From: an uncultured Bacteroidales bacterium
Lineage (GTDB): Bacteria; Bacteroidota; Bacteroidia; Bacteroidales; Paludibacteraceae
Assembly (NCBI GenBank): GCA_902800525.1
Contig: CADCEV010000005.1
Coordinates: 1 to 64,000, forward strand
Length of the DNA stretch: 64,000 nt
Direction: 5' to 3'
In this document: positions 8,051 to 16,935 of the stretch, one piece after another
Layout of the letters: the number at the start of each line of letters is the position of its first letter
How positions within the stretch are numbered: the first letter of the stretch is position 1
Translations under genes and position numbers: made by a program
The notes under the pieces: generated by a model
Seen by the model: only the letters and a program-made list of their open reading frames with translations
What the model was told of the DNA's origin: nothing
Database searches by the model: none

Positions 8051-8673
8051 TGGAAGGTTTCTACCATTTTGATGACATCTGTGCGGAGATAGTTATATAC
8101 CGGTGCCAATGAATCGGCGTTCGGCGGACAGTTGCAATAGACCGACGCACGGAAGAAATGACGCGTGGAGTCGGTCACAAAGAACTGACAGGACGAGGCG
8201 GTGTTGCCTTCCAGGTCGAAGAGTACGCCATAGACATCCGCTTCGGGGTGATTGTATTCGCGTTCGGGTATTGCATTTGCAAACGAAGCATTGCGATAGA
8301 CGAACTCCAAAGCATCGTTGGTCAGCTCACGCAAGTTGTTCCGAACCGGTTTGTATGAACAATGGATCGTGGCATTCAAAGCCGGGTAGTAGAGGTTGAT
8401 CCAAAACGGTTCTCCGTCCTTCTTAACCGGCAGAACTACTGCGTTTTGGGAAAGAGCAAAAGAATAGGGATAAGCCTCCCTCAATCCCCCCTTAATGGGG
8501 GAAGAGAAATCCGTATAGGCGGTGTCAGGGACTGTGATTCGGTAATAACCATACGGACGCGGGGTATAGTTATTGGAGCATGAGACACATGCTAACAACA
8601 GGAGAATGGATAATTGACAATTGAGAATGGATAATTGACAATTGAATTTTCTATTTTTTTGCAAAAAGCCCAT
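8038..8673 (-). CDS. gldD: Gliding motility lipoprotein GldD
   Basis: GldD is an envelope lipoprotein needed for gliding in Flavobacterium and retained in type IX secretion-bearing Bacteroidota. The TPRPYGYYRI opening after the lipid Cys, and the INLYYPALNATIHCSYKP and TDSTRHFFRASVYC segments, identify the family. I start at ATG 8673: an upstream ATG at 8706 lies across the promoter -7 box (8693-8700). The lipobox is LLAC; the n/h-region of the signal peptide (KFNCQLSILNCQLSILLLLAC) is largely encoded by a heptad array. A C/G-rich palindrome adds SSPIKGGLREA after about residue 54. It is the first gene of the five-gene minus-strand operon. Confidence 0.88.
   Translation of the reverse strand: MGFLQKNRKFNCQLSILNCQLSILLLLACVSCSNNYTPRPYGYYRITVPDTAYTDFSSPIKGGLREAYPYSFALSQNAVVLPVKKDGEPFWINLYYPALNATIHCSYKPVRNNLRELTNDALEFVYRNASFANAIPEREYNHPEADVYGVLFDLEGNTASSCQFFVTDSTRHFFRASVYCNCPPNADSLAPVYNYLRTDVIKMVETFQWTK
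8475..8506. repeat. C/G-rich palindrome inside gldD
   Basis: cctccctcaatccccccttaatgggggaag-type hairpin, in frame, encoding SSPIKGGLREA. Confidence 0.8.
8601..8648. repeat. TTGACAA heptad array forming part of the GldD signal peptide
   Basis: Heptads (ggataat, tgacaat, tgagaat, ggataat, tgacaat, tg) read on the minus strand as NCQLSILNCQLSI, directly upstream of LLLLAC. Confidence 0.88.
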
Positions 8674-8692
8674 ATTATTCCAAAATACGATG

Positions 8693-8700
8693 CAAAGATA
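8693..8700 (-). promoter_or_regulatory. Promoter -7 box of the gldD operon
   Basis: TATCTTTG on the minus strand, 20 nt before the gldD ATG at 8673. The -33 position falls in an AATTAAA array (8711-8740) and is weak. It fixes the gldD start, because the upstream ATG would overlap this box. Confidence 0.65.
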
Positions 8701-8710
8701 CAACAAATAA

Positions 8711-8740
8711 TTAGAAATTAAAAATTAAAAATTAAAAATT
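8711..8740. repeat. AAATTAA heptad array in the gldD/manC divergent spacer
   Basis: Four units of 7 bp. The spacer 8674-8988 between the divergent gldD and manC genes holds this array, two promoters, a leader with the direct repeat CCGATGAG (about 8878 and 8890), and the GTTGAGA array at 8913. Confidence 0.85.
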
Positions 8741-8791
8741 GCAAAATAAATGGCAAAAATGCATTTTTTTTAATAAAAAGTACGTGCGCGC

Positions 8792-8822
8792 TTGCGTATA
8801 TGAAAAAAAAGTTGTAACTTTG
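8792..8822 (+). promoter_or_regulatory. Promoter of manC and the glycogen genes
   Basis: TTG (8792-8794), 20-bp spacer, TAACTTTG (8815-8822). The following bases TGCGCTTTT match those after the glgP promoter at 23382, so the two glycogen loci share core promoter and initial transcribed region. Confidence 0.75.
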
Positions 8823-8912
8823 TGCGCTTTTAGAAAAACTACCATGCCTATCCTCTCCCGCTAACGTCATACGCAGCATCCGATGAGCACCCGATGAGAG
8901 CAGGTGGAAGGG

Positions 8913-8954
8913 TGATAGTTGAGAGTTGAGAGTTGAGAGTTGATAGTTGAGAGA
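8913..8954. repeat. GTTGAGA/GTTGATA heptad array upstream of manC
   Basis: Six units of 7 bp in the leader of manC, ending 35 bp before its ATG. Confidence 0.88.
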
Positions 8955-8988
8955 TAACAACCATAAAAAACACAGATATACATTTATT

Positions 8989-10212
8989 ATGACAAAAAAG
9001 GAAAATAACTATTGCGTGATTATGGCCGGGGGCGTTGGAAGTCGTTTCTGGCCGTACAGCAGAGAAGAAAAGCCGAAACAGTTCTTGGACTTTTTCGGAA
9101 CAGGCAGAAGTTTGCTTCAAATGACGGTAGATCGCTTCAGACCGATCGTACCGATTGAGAATGTGTTTATTGTTACGAATGTAGCCTACAAACAGATCAT
9201 TTTGGAGCAGATACCGGATTTGACGGAGGGTCAGATCCTCTGCGAACCGGCAAGACGTAATACGGCGCCGTGTATCGCTTATGCGACCGCGCATATTCGT
9301 GCATTGTGTCTGCAAAAAGCATATGGATACACACCGGAAGAACAAGGTTATGCCAAAGACGGCAGCGTCAAAGGCGGTACGACAGGATCGAAATTGCCAA
9401 GTTACTTGGAGATCGATTGGAACAAGCCGGAGATGCAAGCGAACATCGTTGTGGCGGCAAGCGATCATCTGATCTTGGAGGAAGAGAAATTCCGTCAGGC
9501 GATTTTGAAAGCCTTTGATTTCGTGAGCCGGAACAAGGCGATTTGTACGTTAGGCATGCAACCCACACGGCCGGAAACGGGATATGGGTATATTCAATTT
9601 GTCGCGGACAAATCGGATGACAAATTAAAAATTAAAAATGAAAAATTTAAAATTGAGGATGGTATATATCCGGTGAAGACGTTTACGGAGAAGCCGAATT
9701 TGGAGATGGCGAAAGTGTTCTTGGAGAGCGGAGATTTTCTATGGAACAGCGGTATCTTCATATGGAACTTACAGACCATCAGCGAGGCATTCCGATATCT
9801 GTTGCCGGAAGTGGCAGACCGTTTCAGAGAAGGTGAGTTGCTGATGGGAACCGACAAAGAGGAAGATTTCATCGAACAGATCTTCCCAAAATGTCCGAAC
9901 ATCAGTATCGACTACGGAATCATGGAAAAAGCAAACAATGTGTTTGTGTTGCCGAGCAGCTTCGGCTGGAGCGATTTGGGCACCTGGGGCAGTTTGTATG
10001 AGCTGAGCGAGACAGACGAGAACGGGAACGTGAGTCTGCACAGCGAGGCACATTTCTATGAGGCAAAGGGCAATATAGTAGTGCTTGAATCCGGAAAGAA
10101 AGCCATCGTGCAAGGCGTGGATGACATGATCATCGCGGAAGAGAAAGGCGCGCTGTTGGTTTGCAAGAAAGCCGAAGAGCAGAGGATCAAGCAGTTTGTG
10201 AGCGAACTGTAG
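8989..10212 (+). CDS. manC: Mannose-1-phosphate guanylyltransferase
   Basis: Makes GDP-mannose from mannose 1-phosphate and GTP for cell-surface glycans. 407 residues from the ATG at 8989; an in-frame ATG at 8947 lies in the repeat leader. The nucleotide-binding segment is MAGGVGSRFWPYSREEKPKQ (12-31), followed by EPARRNTAPCIAYA (86-99), ASDHLI and FTEKP (232-236). Residues 210-224 (DKLKIKNEKFKIED) are translated from an AATTAAA array. Residues about 109-149 are a further extension of about 40 residues relative to usual ManC, with no repeat I recognise. There is no C-terminal phosphomannose isomerase domain. It is first in the plus-strand run with the glycogen enzymes. Confidence 0.9.
   Translation: MTKKENNYCVIMAGGVGSRFWPYSREEKPKQFLDFFGTGRSLLQMTVDRFRPIVPIENVFIVTNVAYKQIILEQIPDLTEGQILCEPARRNTAPCIAYATAHIRALCLQKAYGYTPEEQGYAKDGSVKGGTTGSKLPSYLEIDWNKPEMQANIVVAASDHLILEEEKFRQAILKAFDFVSRNKAICTLGMQPTRPETGYGYIQFVADKSDDKLKIKNEKFKIEDGIYPVKTFTEKPNLEMAKVFLESGDFLWNSGIFIWNLQTISEAFRYLLPEVADRFREGELLMGTDKEEDFIEQIFPKCPNISIDYGIMEKANNVFVLPSSFGWSDLGTWGSLYELSETDENGNVSLHSEAHFYEAKGNIVVLESGKKAIVQGVDDMIIAEEKGALLVCKKAEEQRIKQFVSEL
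9620..9656. repeat. AAATTAA heptad array inside manC
   Basis: Five AT-only units in frame, encoding KLKIKNEKFKI just before the FTEKP region. Confidence 0.88.
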
Positions 10213-10262
10213 GAATTCACAATTCACAATTCACAATTCACAATTTATAATTACGAATTACA
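10213..10262. repeat. ACAATTC heptad array after manC
   Basis: Five units, then TTATAATTA. The copy at 16861-16905 is almost identical over about 38 bp, including the tail, which points to duplication of the whole block. Confidence 0.92.
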
Positions 10263-10291
10263 AACAAATTACTTAATATTAAATCACGATC

Positions 10292-12268
10292 ATGAGTTAT
10301 CTGAATTTTGACAAGACAGTACTTGTTAATTTGGAGCGATCGCTCCAAAAAGAGATGATTCGGACGAACCGTGCAGGTGTGTACAACTCGACTACTTTGG
10401 TCGATTGCAACACACGTAAGTACCACGGTCAGTTGGTGATGCCGCTTCCTCAACTGGGCGAGGACAATTTTGTTCTGCTCAGTTCGCTGGACGAGACAGT
10501 TATCCAACATGGCGCAGAGTTCAACTTAGGTCTGCACGAGTACGGTGAGAATCATTTCAGTCCGAACGGACACAAGTACATTCGCGAGTTTGACTGCGAA
10601 TTGATCTCCAAGACCGTTTACCGTGTCGGTGCGATGGTATTGGAGAAAGAACGAATGTTGGTAAGCTTCGAGCCCCGCGTTCTGATTCGTTACACGCTGT
10701 TAGAGAGCGGAAGTCCGACGACGCTTCGTTTCCGCCCGTTCTTAGCGTTCCGAAGCGTGAACGAGTTGACACACGAAAATCCCTTGGCTAACGCCAACAT
10801 GGACGAATGCGAGAACGGTCGTTTCAACAGGATGTACCCGGGTTTCCCGAACCTGTACATGCAGTTCAGCAAGGCCGTTGAGTACCACCACGATCCGCAA
10901 TGGTACAAAGACATTGCTTATCGCAAGGAGTTAGAGCGCGGTTATGCATACAAGGAGGACTTGTTAGTACCGGGCTATTTCGAGTTGCCGATGAAGAAAG
11001 GTGAGAGTATCATCTTTGCCGCCGGCGTTACGGAATGCAAGACGGGAAGTCTGAAAGCGACCTGGAAGAAAGAGTTGGAGCGCCGTAACCGCCGTGAGGA
11101 CATGTTCTCGACGCTGAAGAACAGCGCGAGCCAGTTCTACAAACGCGAAGGCGACAAGTGCTATTTCCTGAGCGGTTTCCCGTGGTTCAAAGCCGATGCA
11201 CGTAACACGTTCTTCAGCGTACCGAGTTGTACGTTAGACATCGACCGTCCGGAATATTGGGACGCCATCATCAACAAGACCGCGATCGAAGAGATCTTGA
11301 ACTTCATGAGCGGCCGTGTGCATGACGTGAAGATGTCAGGCATGGACGAGCCGGACGCCTTGCTGTGGTTCGTTCGCGCGGCGCAGAAATATGCGCATAA
11401 GTACAGCGTCCGTGAAGCCGCAGAGCTGTACGGCGAGTTATGCAAAGATATAATCCAATACTACCGCAAGCAGAATCATCCGCGTGCCAAGTTGCATCAG
11501 AACGGATTGCTGTGGGTAGAAGGCACGCAACGTCCTGCGACCTGGATGAACGCGACCGAGAACGGCTGGCCGATCACGCCGCGTACAGGATACGTAGTGG
11601 AGATCAATGCGCTCTGGTACAACGCTATGCGTTTCACGGCAGAGATGCTGCGTGAGATGGGCAAAGAGACCAGCGCGGATTTGATGGAATATCAAGCCGA
11701 AATCACGAAAGATGCGTTCGTCAAGACGTTCTGGAACGGCGTTTATCTGAACGACTACGTGTTAGACGGCTACGAGAACCGCGAGGTACGCCCGAACCAG
11801 ATCTGGGCGGCCGGTCTGCCGTACAGCCCGCTGGACAAGAAACAGCAGAAGGCGGTAGTAGATATATGCACGAAAGAGTTGCTGACGCCGAAAGGTCTGC
11901 GTACGCTGAGTCCGAAGAGCGGCGACTACCGTCCGATCTATCGCGGCGGCCAGCAAGAACGCGACCGCAACTTCCACAACGGACCGGTATGGCCGTTCAC
12001 CATCGCCGCTTACGCACGTGCGTACATGAACGTATATAAATACAGCGGAATCAGTTTCATGGAGCGTCTGTTAGTCGGCTTCGAGGCTGAGATGGACGAG
12101 TTGACGATCGGTACGCTGAACGAGATGTATGACGGCAACCCGCCGTACAAAGGACACGGCGGCATGAGTTATGCTCCGAGTGTAGCGGCTGTGATCAGCG
12201 TGATGGACACCTTGAAAAAATATAAGCAAGCAGAAGCTGAACAAGAAGGAAAGGAGGAAAACAAATGA
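10292..12268 (+). CDS. Glycogen debranching enzyme (amylo-alpha-1,6-glucosidase, GH133-type)
   Basis: 658 residues: an N-terminal GDE beta domain (about 15-240, beginning SLQKEMIRTNRAGVYNSTTLVDCNTRKYHGQLV), then a GDE C-terminal (alpha/alpha)6 barrel (about 290-645) with DALLWFVRAAQKY, NGLLWVEGTQRPATWMNA, RPNQIWAAGLPYSPL and HNGPVWPFTIAAYARAY. It removes alpha-1,6 branch stubs in glycogen in the cytoplasm. Its stop overlaps the next start by ATGA. The following glycosyltransferase and GH57 give the usual Bacteroidales glycogen cluster. No inserted repeat was seen. Confidence 0.9.
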   Translation: MSYLNFDKTVLVNLERSLQKEMIRTNRAGVYNSTTLVDCNTRKYHGQLVMPLPQLGEDNFVLLSSLDETVIQHGAEFNLGLHEYGENHFSPNGHKYIREFDCELISKTVYRVGAMVLEKERMLVSFEPRVLIRYTLLESGSPTTLRFRPFLAFRSVNELTHENPLANANMDECENGRFNRMYPGFPNLYMQFSKAVEYHHDPQWYKDIAYRKELERGYAYKEDLLVPGYFELPMKKGESIIFAAGVTECKTGSLKATWKKELERRNRREDMFSTLKNSASQFYKREGDKCYFLSGFPWFKADARNTFFSVPSCTLDIDRPEYWDAIINKTAIEEILNFMSGRVHDVKMSGMDEPDALLWFVRAAQKYAHKYSVREAAELYGELCKDIIQYYRKQNHPRAKLHQNGLLWVEGTQRPATWMNATENGWPITPRTGYVVEINALWYNAMRFTAEMLREMGKETSADLMEYQAEITKDAFVKTFWNGVYLNDYVLDGYENREVRPNQIWAAGLPYSPLDKKQQKAVVDICTKELLTPKGLRTLSPKSGDYRPIYRGGQQERDRNFHNGPVWPFTIAAYARAYMNVYKYSGISFMERLLVGFEAEMDELTIGTLNEMYDGNPPYKGHGGMSYAPSVAAVISVMDTLKKYKQAEAEQEGKEENK

Positions 12269-13527
12269 AAGCGTTAATGTTTGGTTGGGAGTTTCCTCCT
12301 CATATCTTAGGAGGTTTGGGAACCGCCAGTTACGGTCTGACGCGCGGTATGGCGCAGCAACCGGATATGGAGATCACGTTCGTCATTCCGAAGCCGTGGG
12401 GCGATGAGGATCAGAGTTTCCTCAAGATCATCGGCGCGAACAGCGTGCCGGTAGTGTGGAAAGACGTGAACTACGACTACGTAAAACAGCGCATGGAGGG
12501 CAAGATGAGCCCGGAAGAGTACTATCATCTGCGCGACGGCATCAAGTACGACTACCGCCGCATCGGAACAGATGACTTAGGTTGCGTCGGTTTCTCGGGA
12601 AGATACCCGGATAACTTGATCGAAGAGATCGGAAACTACGAAGCGGTAGCAAGCGTGCTGGCTCACAGTCTGGATTTCGATATTATCCACAGCCATGACT
12701 GGTTGACTTATCCGGCAGGTGTGTTCGCGAAACAGATCAGCGGCAAGCCGTTGGTTATCCACGTCCATGCGACGGATTTCGACCGCAGTCGCGGTAATGT
12801 GAACCCGACCGTTTATGCAATCGAGAAACGAGGCATGGATGCAGCGGATCATATTATGTGCGTTAGTAACCTGACCCGCCGGACGGTGATCGAGAAATAC
12901 GGCATCGACCCGCGCAAGGTCAGCACGGTACACAACGCCGTAGAGCCGTTAGCTCATCCTGAGGAGTTCACCAAGCCGGAGAGGAAGGACAAATTAGTTA
13001 CTTTCCTCGGCCGTATCACGATGCAGAAAGGTCCGGAGTACTTTGTAGAAGCCGCAGCGCGCGTGCTGAGCAAGACGGACGGTGTACGTTTCGTAATGGC
13101 CGGAAGCGGCGATAAGATGGCGGAGATGATTGATCTTGTGGCTAAACGCGGAATTGCGGACAAGTTCCACTTCCCGGGCTTCATGCGCGGCAAGCAGGTA
13201 CAAGAGATGCTGGCTATGAGCGATGTGTATATCATGCCGAGTGTGAGTGAGCCGTTCGGTATCTCTCCGTTGGAGGCTATGCAAGTGGGTTGTCCGTCGA
13301 TCATCAGTCATCAGTCGGGCTGTGCAGAGATCCTGCAACATGCCATCAAGACCGATTACTGGGACATTGACGCGATGGCGGACGCTATTTACGCGATCGT
13401 CAAATATCCGGCGATGTACAAGAGTCTGCACGAACTCGGTATGGCTGAGGTCAACAATATCAAGTGGTCTGACGCCGGTCTCAAAGTACGCGCAATTTAC
13501 GACGGTGTGATCAACCATACTTTGTAA
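12265..13527 (+). CDS. Glycogen/starch synthase-like glycosyltransferase (GT4/GT5 fold)
   Basis: 420 residues, GT-B fold. The N-terminal MKALMFGWEFPPHILGGLGT is the ADP/UDP-glucose synthase-like opening with GGLG loop. FDIIHSHDWLTYPAG (about 138-152) and the C-terminal PSVSEPFGISPLEAMQVGCPSI, with the EPFG..PLE pattern that binds the nucleotide sugar, are clear. It probably elongates alpha-1,4-glucan, given its translational coupling to the debranching enzyme (4-bp overlap) and the GH57 gene after it. Whether it uses ADP- or UDP-glucose cannot be read. Confidence 0.85.
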   Translation: MKALMFGWEFPPHILGGLGTASYGLTRGMAQQPDMEITFVIPKPWGDEDQSFLKIIGANSVPVVWKDVNYDYVKQRMEGKMSPEEYYHLRDGIKYDYRRIGTDDLGCVGFSGRYPDNLIEEIGNYEAVASVLAHSLDFDIIHSHDWLTYPAGVFAKQISGKPLVIHVHATDFDRSRGNVNPTVYAIEKRGMDAADHIMCVSNLTRRTVIEKYGIDPRKVSTVHNAVEPLAHPEEFTKPERKDKLVTFLGRITMQKGPEYFVEAAARVLSKTDGVRFVMAGSGDKMAEMIDLVAKRGIADKFHFPGFMRGKQVQEMLAMSDVYIMPSVSEPFGISPLEAMQVGCPSIISHQSGCAEILQHAIKTDYWDIDAMADAIYAIVKYPAMYKSLHELGMAEVNNIKWSDAGLKVRAIYDGVINHTL

Positions 13528-13590
13528 GTTGATAGTTGAGAGTTGAAAGAAGTTTTTAAGTTAAAAGTTTAAAGTTTAAAGTAATTTAAG
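13526..13590. repeat. GTTGATA/AGTTTAA heptad array between GT and GH57 genes
   Basis: GTTGATA-GTTGAGA-GTTGAAA, then AGAAGT, then AGTTTAAAG-type units. The layout resembles the longer composites at 14857 and 19829. Confidence 0.85.
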
Positions 13591-13594
13591 TATT

Positions 13595-14860
13595 ATGAAA
13601 AATATATGTTTTTGCTTCCAGATGCACAGTCCTTACCGTCTGAAGCGCTATCGTTTCTTTGAGATCGGCCATGATCACTACTACTACGATGACATGGCAA
13701 CAGAGGAACATGTAAACTGGCTCGTAAACACGTCTTACCTGCCGCTATGTAACACCTTGAAGGACATGATCAGTCTGAGCAAGGGTAAATTCCACTGCGC
13801 TTTGAGCGTGAGCGGTACGATGATCGAGATGTTCGAGCAGTTTAACCCGGAGATGATCGATGTATTGAAGGAGCTGGCAGCGACCAAGTGCGTTGAGTTC
13901 TTAGCTACTCCGTACAGCTATTCTCTGGCTTCCGAGTACAACGAGAGCGAGATGAAAGAGCAGTTCAAGAAACAAGCATCGCTGCTGGAGACCATTCTCG
14001 GCGTGAAGGCACAGACCGTTTGGAACACCGAGTTGCTCTATACCGACGAGTTGGCGTATAAGCTCAACAAGATGGGTTACAAAGCCATCATGACCGAGGG
14101 TGCCAAACATGTGATCAGTTGGAAGACCCCGAACAAAGTATATCAGTCTGCGGGTGCGCCGAAGATGAAAGTGCTGTTGCGCAACACCGGTCTGAGCGAT
14201 GAGTTGAGTTTCCATTTCTCCGATCCGTCATGGGGTAATTTCCCGATTGATGCAGAGAAATATGCAAACCAACTGCAAGCGCTGCCGGAAGGCGAGGACA
14301 TCATCAATATCTGGGTCGGCGCAGAGACGTTTGGTGTTCGCCAGAACGCCGGAACAGGAATCTTCGATTTCCTGAAAGCACTGCCGTACTATGTTCTGGA
14401 GCGCGAGATGGGCTTCATGACCCCTGCCGAGGCAGCGAAGAAGTTGAGCGCAGAGGATGTACTGACGAGTCCGTATCCATTGACATGGAGCGGCGAAGCA
14501 AAAGATCTGAGCGTTTATGTTGGCAACGATCTGCAACAAGAGGCTATCAACAAGCTCTATGCAGTTTCGGAGCGCGTACACCTCTGCCAGGACAAGGCAT
14601 TGAAGACCAACTGGCTTCGTCTGCAAGATGTAAACTATCTGCACTACATGAACCACATCGACCAGGGCGAGACCCAATACGAGTCCGCTTACGATGCGTT
14701 CATCAACTATATGAACGTGCTGTCTGACTTCCTGCAGAGCGTGGAAGAGCAATACCCGACGACCATTGAGAACGAAGAGTTGAACGAGTTGCTCAAGACG
14801 ATCCGTAACCAGGAAGAGGAGATCCAGGCACTTCAGGCTAAGTTGAAGAAGAAAAGTTGA
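13595..14860 (+). CDS. GH57 family alpha-amylase-like glucanase
   Basis: 421 residues. The N-terminal NICFCFQMHSPYRLKRYRFF and the segments QTVWNTELLYTDELAYKL (GH57 region with the catalytic Glu) and IWVGAETFGVRQNAGTGI identify a (beta/alpha)7 GH57 enzyme. It is followed by a helical C-terminal part with a short coiled coil (about 395-420, NEEELNEL-type heptads). Cytoplasmic, no signal peptide. In Bacteroides the GH57 gene sits with the synthase and debranching genes as here; it probably trims or transfers alpha-1,4-glucan. The exact linkage specificity is unknown. Confidence 0.87.
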   Translation: MKNICFCFQMHSPYRLKRYRFFEIGHDHYYYDDMATEEHVNWLVNTSYLPLCNTLKDMISLSKGKFHCALSVSGTMIEMFEQFNPEMIDVLKELAATKCVEFLATPYSYSLASEYNESEMKEQFKKQASLLETILGVKAQTVWNTELLYTDELAYKLNKMGYKAIMTEGAKHVISWKTPNKVYQSAGAPKMKVLLRNTGLSDELSFHFSDPSWGNFPIDAEKYANQLQALPEGEDIINIWVGAETFGVRQNAGTGIFDFLKALPYYVLEREMGFMTPAEAAKKLSAEDVLTSPYPLTWSGEAKDLSVYVGNDLQQEAINKLYAVSERVHLCQDKALKTNWLRLQDVNYLHYMNHIDQGETQYESAYDAFINYMNVLSDFLQSVEEQYPTTIENEELNELLKTIRNQEEEIQALQAKLKKKS

Positions 14861-14930
14861 GAGTTGAGAGTTTAGAGAAGTCTTCTAGTTGAAAGAAGAT
14901 TAGTAGAAAGTAATTTAGTTGAAAGTTAAA
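14857..14930. repeat. GTTGAGA composite array overlapping the porin start
   Basis: GTTGAGA units, then GAAGTCTTCTAGTTGA and TTAGTAGAAAGT motifs shared with the 150-bp composites at 19829 and 31683, then a GTTGAAA unit that contains the TTG start codon of the next gene. Confidence 0.85.
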
Positions 14931-16862
14931 AGACTTTTCATAGTATTAGTGCTGTTAGCAGCGACCCTTGTGGCCGCTGCTAAACAGCCCCGTGTACGAA
15001 CGGAAGTGAAGACCTGGCAGTTACCGGGTCTGAGCGTCGTGGCGGACACGATTCCTTTCACTGACACCGTGATGCTCAATTATCACGATGTGGATGTACA
15101 ACATCTCTACTCGCTTAGCAGTACGACGAACGCGAATGCTTTGGTTTCTCCCATTGAGAGCCGCATCATCAATGACCGCAAACAGACGATAGACGATCCT
15201 TTTGCGTGGTCTCTCGCGCCCTATGTCGTGACCCCGCAGCAACAACGCTATTTCAATACGCGGACGCCGTTCTCGACGGTAGCGTACAAGAGAGGTTTTG
15301 TAAGTGCGCACGAGGAACACGACATAGATTTTCTATTCACCGGTAACCTAAGTCGCAAGTTGAATCTGGGTTTAGAGATGGATTATCTGAGTTCCGTGGG
15401 AAGATATGCGAACACGGCAGGAAAGCTCTTCCGGGGTTCGTTATGGGGCAGTTACACCGGTGACCATTACAGTATGCACGGCGCTTTCAGCTGGAGCCGG
15501 CTCAGTTCGTTCAATAACGGTGGATTGAGTGATATATCGGATTTGAATTCCTCCTTGCGGGCAGAGGATCTGCCGGTACGACTTAACTCCATGACCGGTT
15601 ACCGCTATCTGAGCGGATATTTACATAACCAATACGCGCTCACACATGAGCGCGAATACCACGATTCGATAGAGGTAGTGGAAGACGGCAGAAGGGTCAA
15701 AAGGGACACTGTCAAAGTGCAGTATATCCCGCTGATGACTTTTGCCCATGTTTTTGAAGTCAACAACTCGAACCGGCGTTACATAGAGAAAAGCGCCGAG
15801 CAGGGTTTCTACGATACGACGTATTACAACAACTCGAAGACGAACGACACGACGGATGTGCTGACAATCCGCAATACGCTTGCCGTGACGTTCTGCGAGG
15901 CCTATAACACGGCGTTGAAGTTCGGCGCGACGGTTTTTGCGATGAACGAATGCCAGCGTATCATGAACGACTCGGTGCCTTATGACAGTATTTACGACTA
16001 CCGATGGATGAACAACACGTTTGTCGGCGGATCGATTCACAAGAGCACAGGAGCCAATGTGCGGTATAATGTAGAGGGTTCGGTGTGCGTGTTGGGATAC
16101 AAGATCGGCGAGTTCGACGTGAACGGTCGTTTGGAGACGCAATTCAAGGCGGGTCCGTCTCCTTTTATAATAGGCGCGCGCGCGTATGTCAAGTCCGTCA
16201 CACCGCATCCGTATTTGCAGAATTTCCGGTCCAATCACCTTATTTGGAACAATCAGTTCAAATATACCTTCCGTGTTTTAGGCGGAGCGACGATTGCTTA
16301 TCCGACAAAATGGTTCAAGCCGCGGATTGATTTTACGTTTGAGAACATCACCCGTCCGATTTATTTCTCCGCTGCCGATTGGAAACCGCGCCAGTACCAA
16401 GGTAACGTACAGGTGATCACGGGTGATGTGGGATTGGATCTCACGACCCCTTGGATCAATTTGGAGAACCACGCGGTTATTCAACATTCGACGAACGATT
16501 CTGTGATGCCGGTACCGACAGTTATCTTGCAGCATCGGTTGTATTACCACGGCACATGGTTTCGGGCGCTGGAGGCGCAGATAGGTGTTGATTTGCGGTA
16601 TTTCACCCGGTACCACGCACCGGTGCTGTGTCCGGCGACGGGTATGTTTGCGACCCAGCAGAGTACGGAAGTGGGCAATTATCCATGGATGAATGTGTAT
16701 GCCAACTTCTTTGTCAAGTCTATTCACCTGCGCTTTTTTGTGCAGTACCAACATATAAACCGCTTGTTTATGGCAAGCAACAAGAATTACCTAACTATGC
16801 CCGGTTATCCGTCGAACCCCGATCAGTTCCGAGCGGGCTTGGCATGGCATTTTTATAATTAA
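14919..16862 (+). CDS. Putative outer-membrane porin (Porin_10 type)
   Basis: 647 residues. Start is TTG at 14919: the codon just before it is TAG in the same frame and no ATG precedes the signal peptide (KVKRLFIVLVLLAATLVAAA), so TTG is the only sensible start. It lies inside a heptad array unit. The mature protein has alternating beta-strand patterns with aromatic girdles and many Tyr/Trp, and ends in ...AWHFYN. The opening DPFAWSL..YVVTPQQQRYFNTRTPF and the C-terminal NQFRAGLAW-like strand fit the Bacteroidota putative porin family PF14121. Role: beta-barrel in the outer membrane; cargo unknown. Confidence 0.75.
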   Translation: MKVKRLFIVLVLLAATLVAAAKQPRVRTEVKTWQLPGLSVVADTIPFTDTVMLNYHDVDVQHLYSLSSTTNANALVSPIESRIINDRKQTIDDPFAWSLAPYVVTPQQQRYFNTRTPFSTVAYKRGFVSAHEEHDIDFLFTGNLSRKLNLGLEMDYLSSVGRYANTAGKLFRGSLWGSYTGDHYSMHGAFSWSRLSSFNNGGLSDISDLNSSLRAEDLPVRLNSMTGYRYLSGYLHNQYALTHEREYHDSIEVVEDGRRVKRDTVKVQYIPLMTFAHVFEVNNSNRRYIEKSAEQGFYDTTYYNNSKTNDTTDVLTIRNTLAVTFCEAYNTALKFGATVFAMNECQRIMNDSVPYDSIYDYRWMNNTFVGGSIHKSTGANVRYNVEGSVCVLGYKIGEFDVNGRLETQFKAGPSPFIIGARAYVKSVTPHPYLQNFRSNHLIWNNQFKYTFRVLGGATIAYPTKWFKPRIDFTFENITRPIYFSAADWKPRQYQGNVQVITGDVGLDLTTPWINLENHAVIQHSTNDSVMPVPTVILQHRLYYHGTWFRALEAQIGVDLRYFTRYHAPVLCPATGMFATQQSTEVGNYPWMNVYANFFVKSIHLRFFVQYQHINRLFMASNKNYLTMPGYPSNPDQFRAGLAWHFYN

Positions 16863-16905
16863 CAATTCACAATTCACAATTCACAATTCACAATTTATAA
16901 TTAAG
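16861..16905. repeat. ACAATTC heptad array after the porin gene
   Basis: Four to five units followed by TTATAATTA; near-identical to 10213-10262. Confidence 0.92.
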
Positions 16906-16935
16906 AGATATTAGGAGAACGTTTATAAGAAGAAT

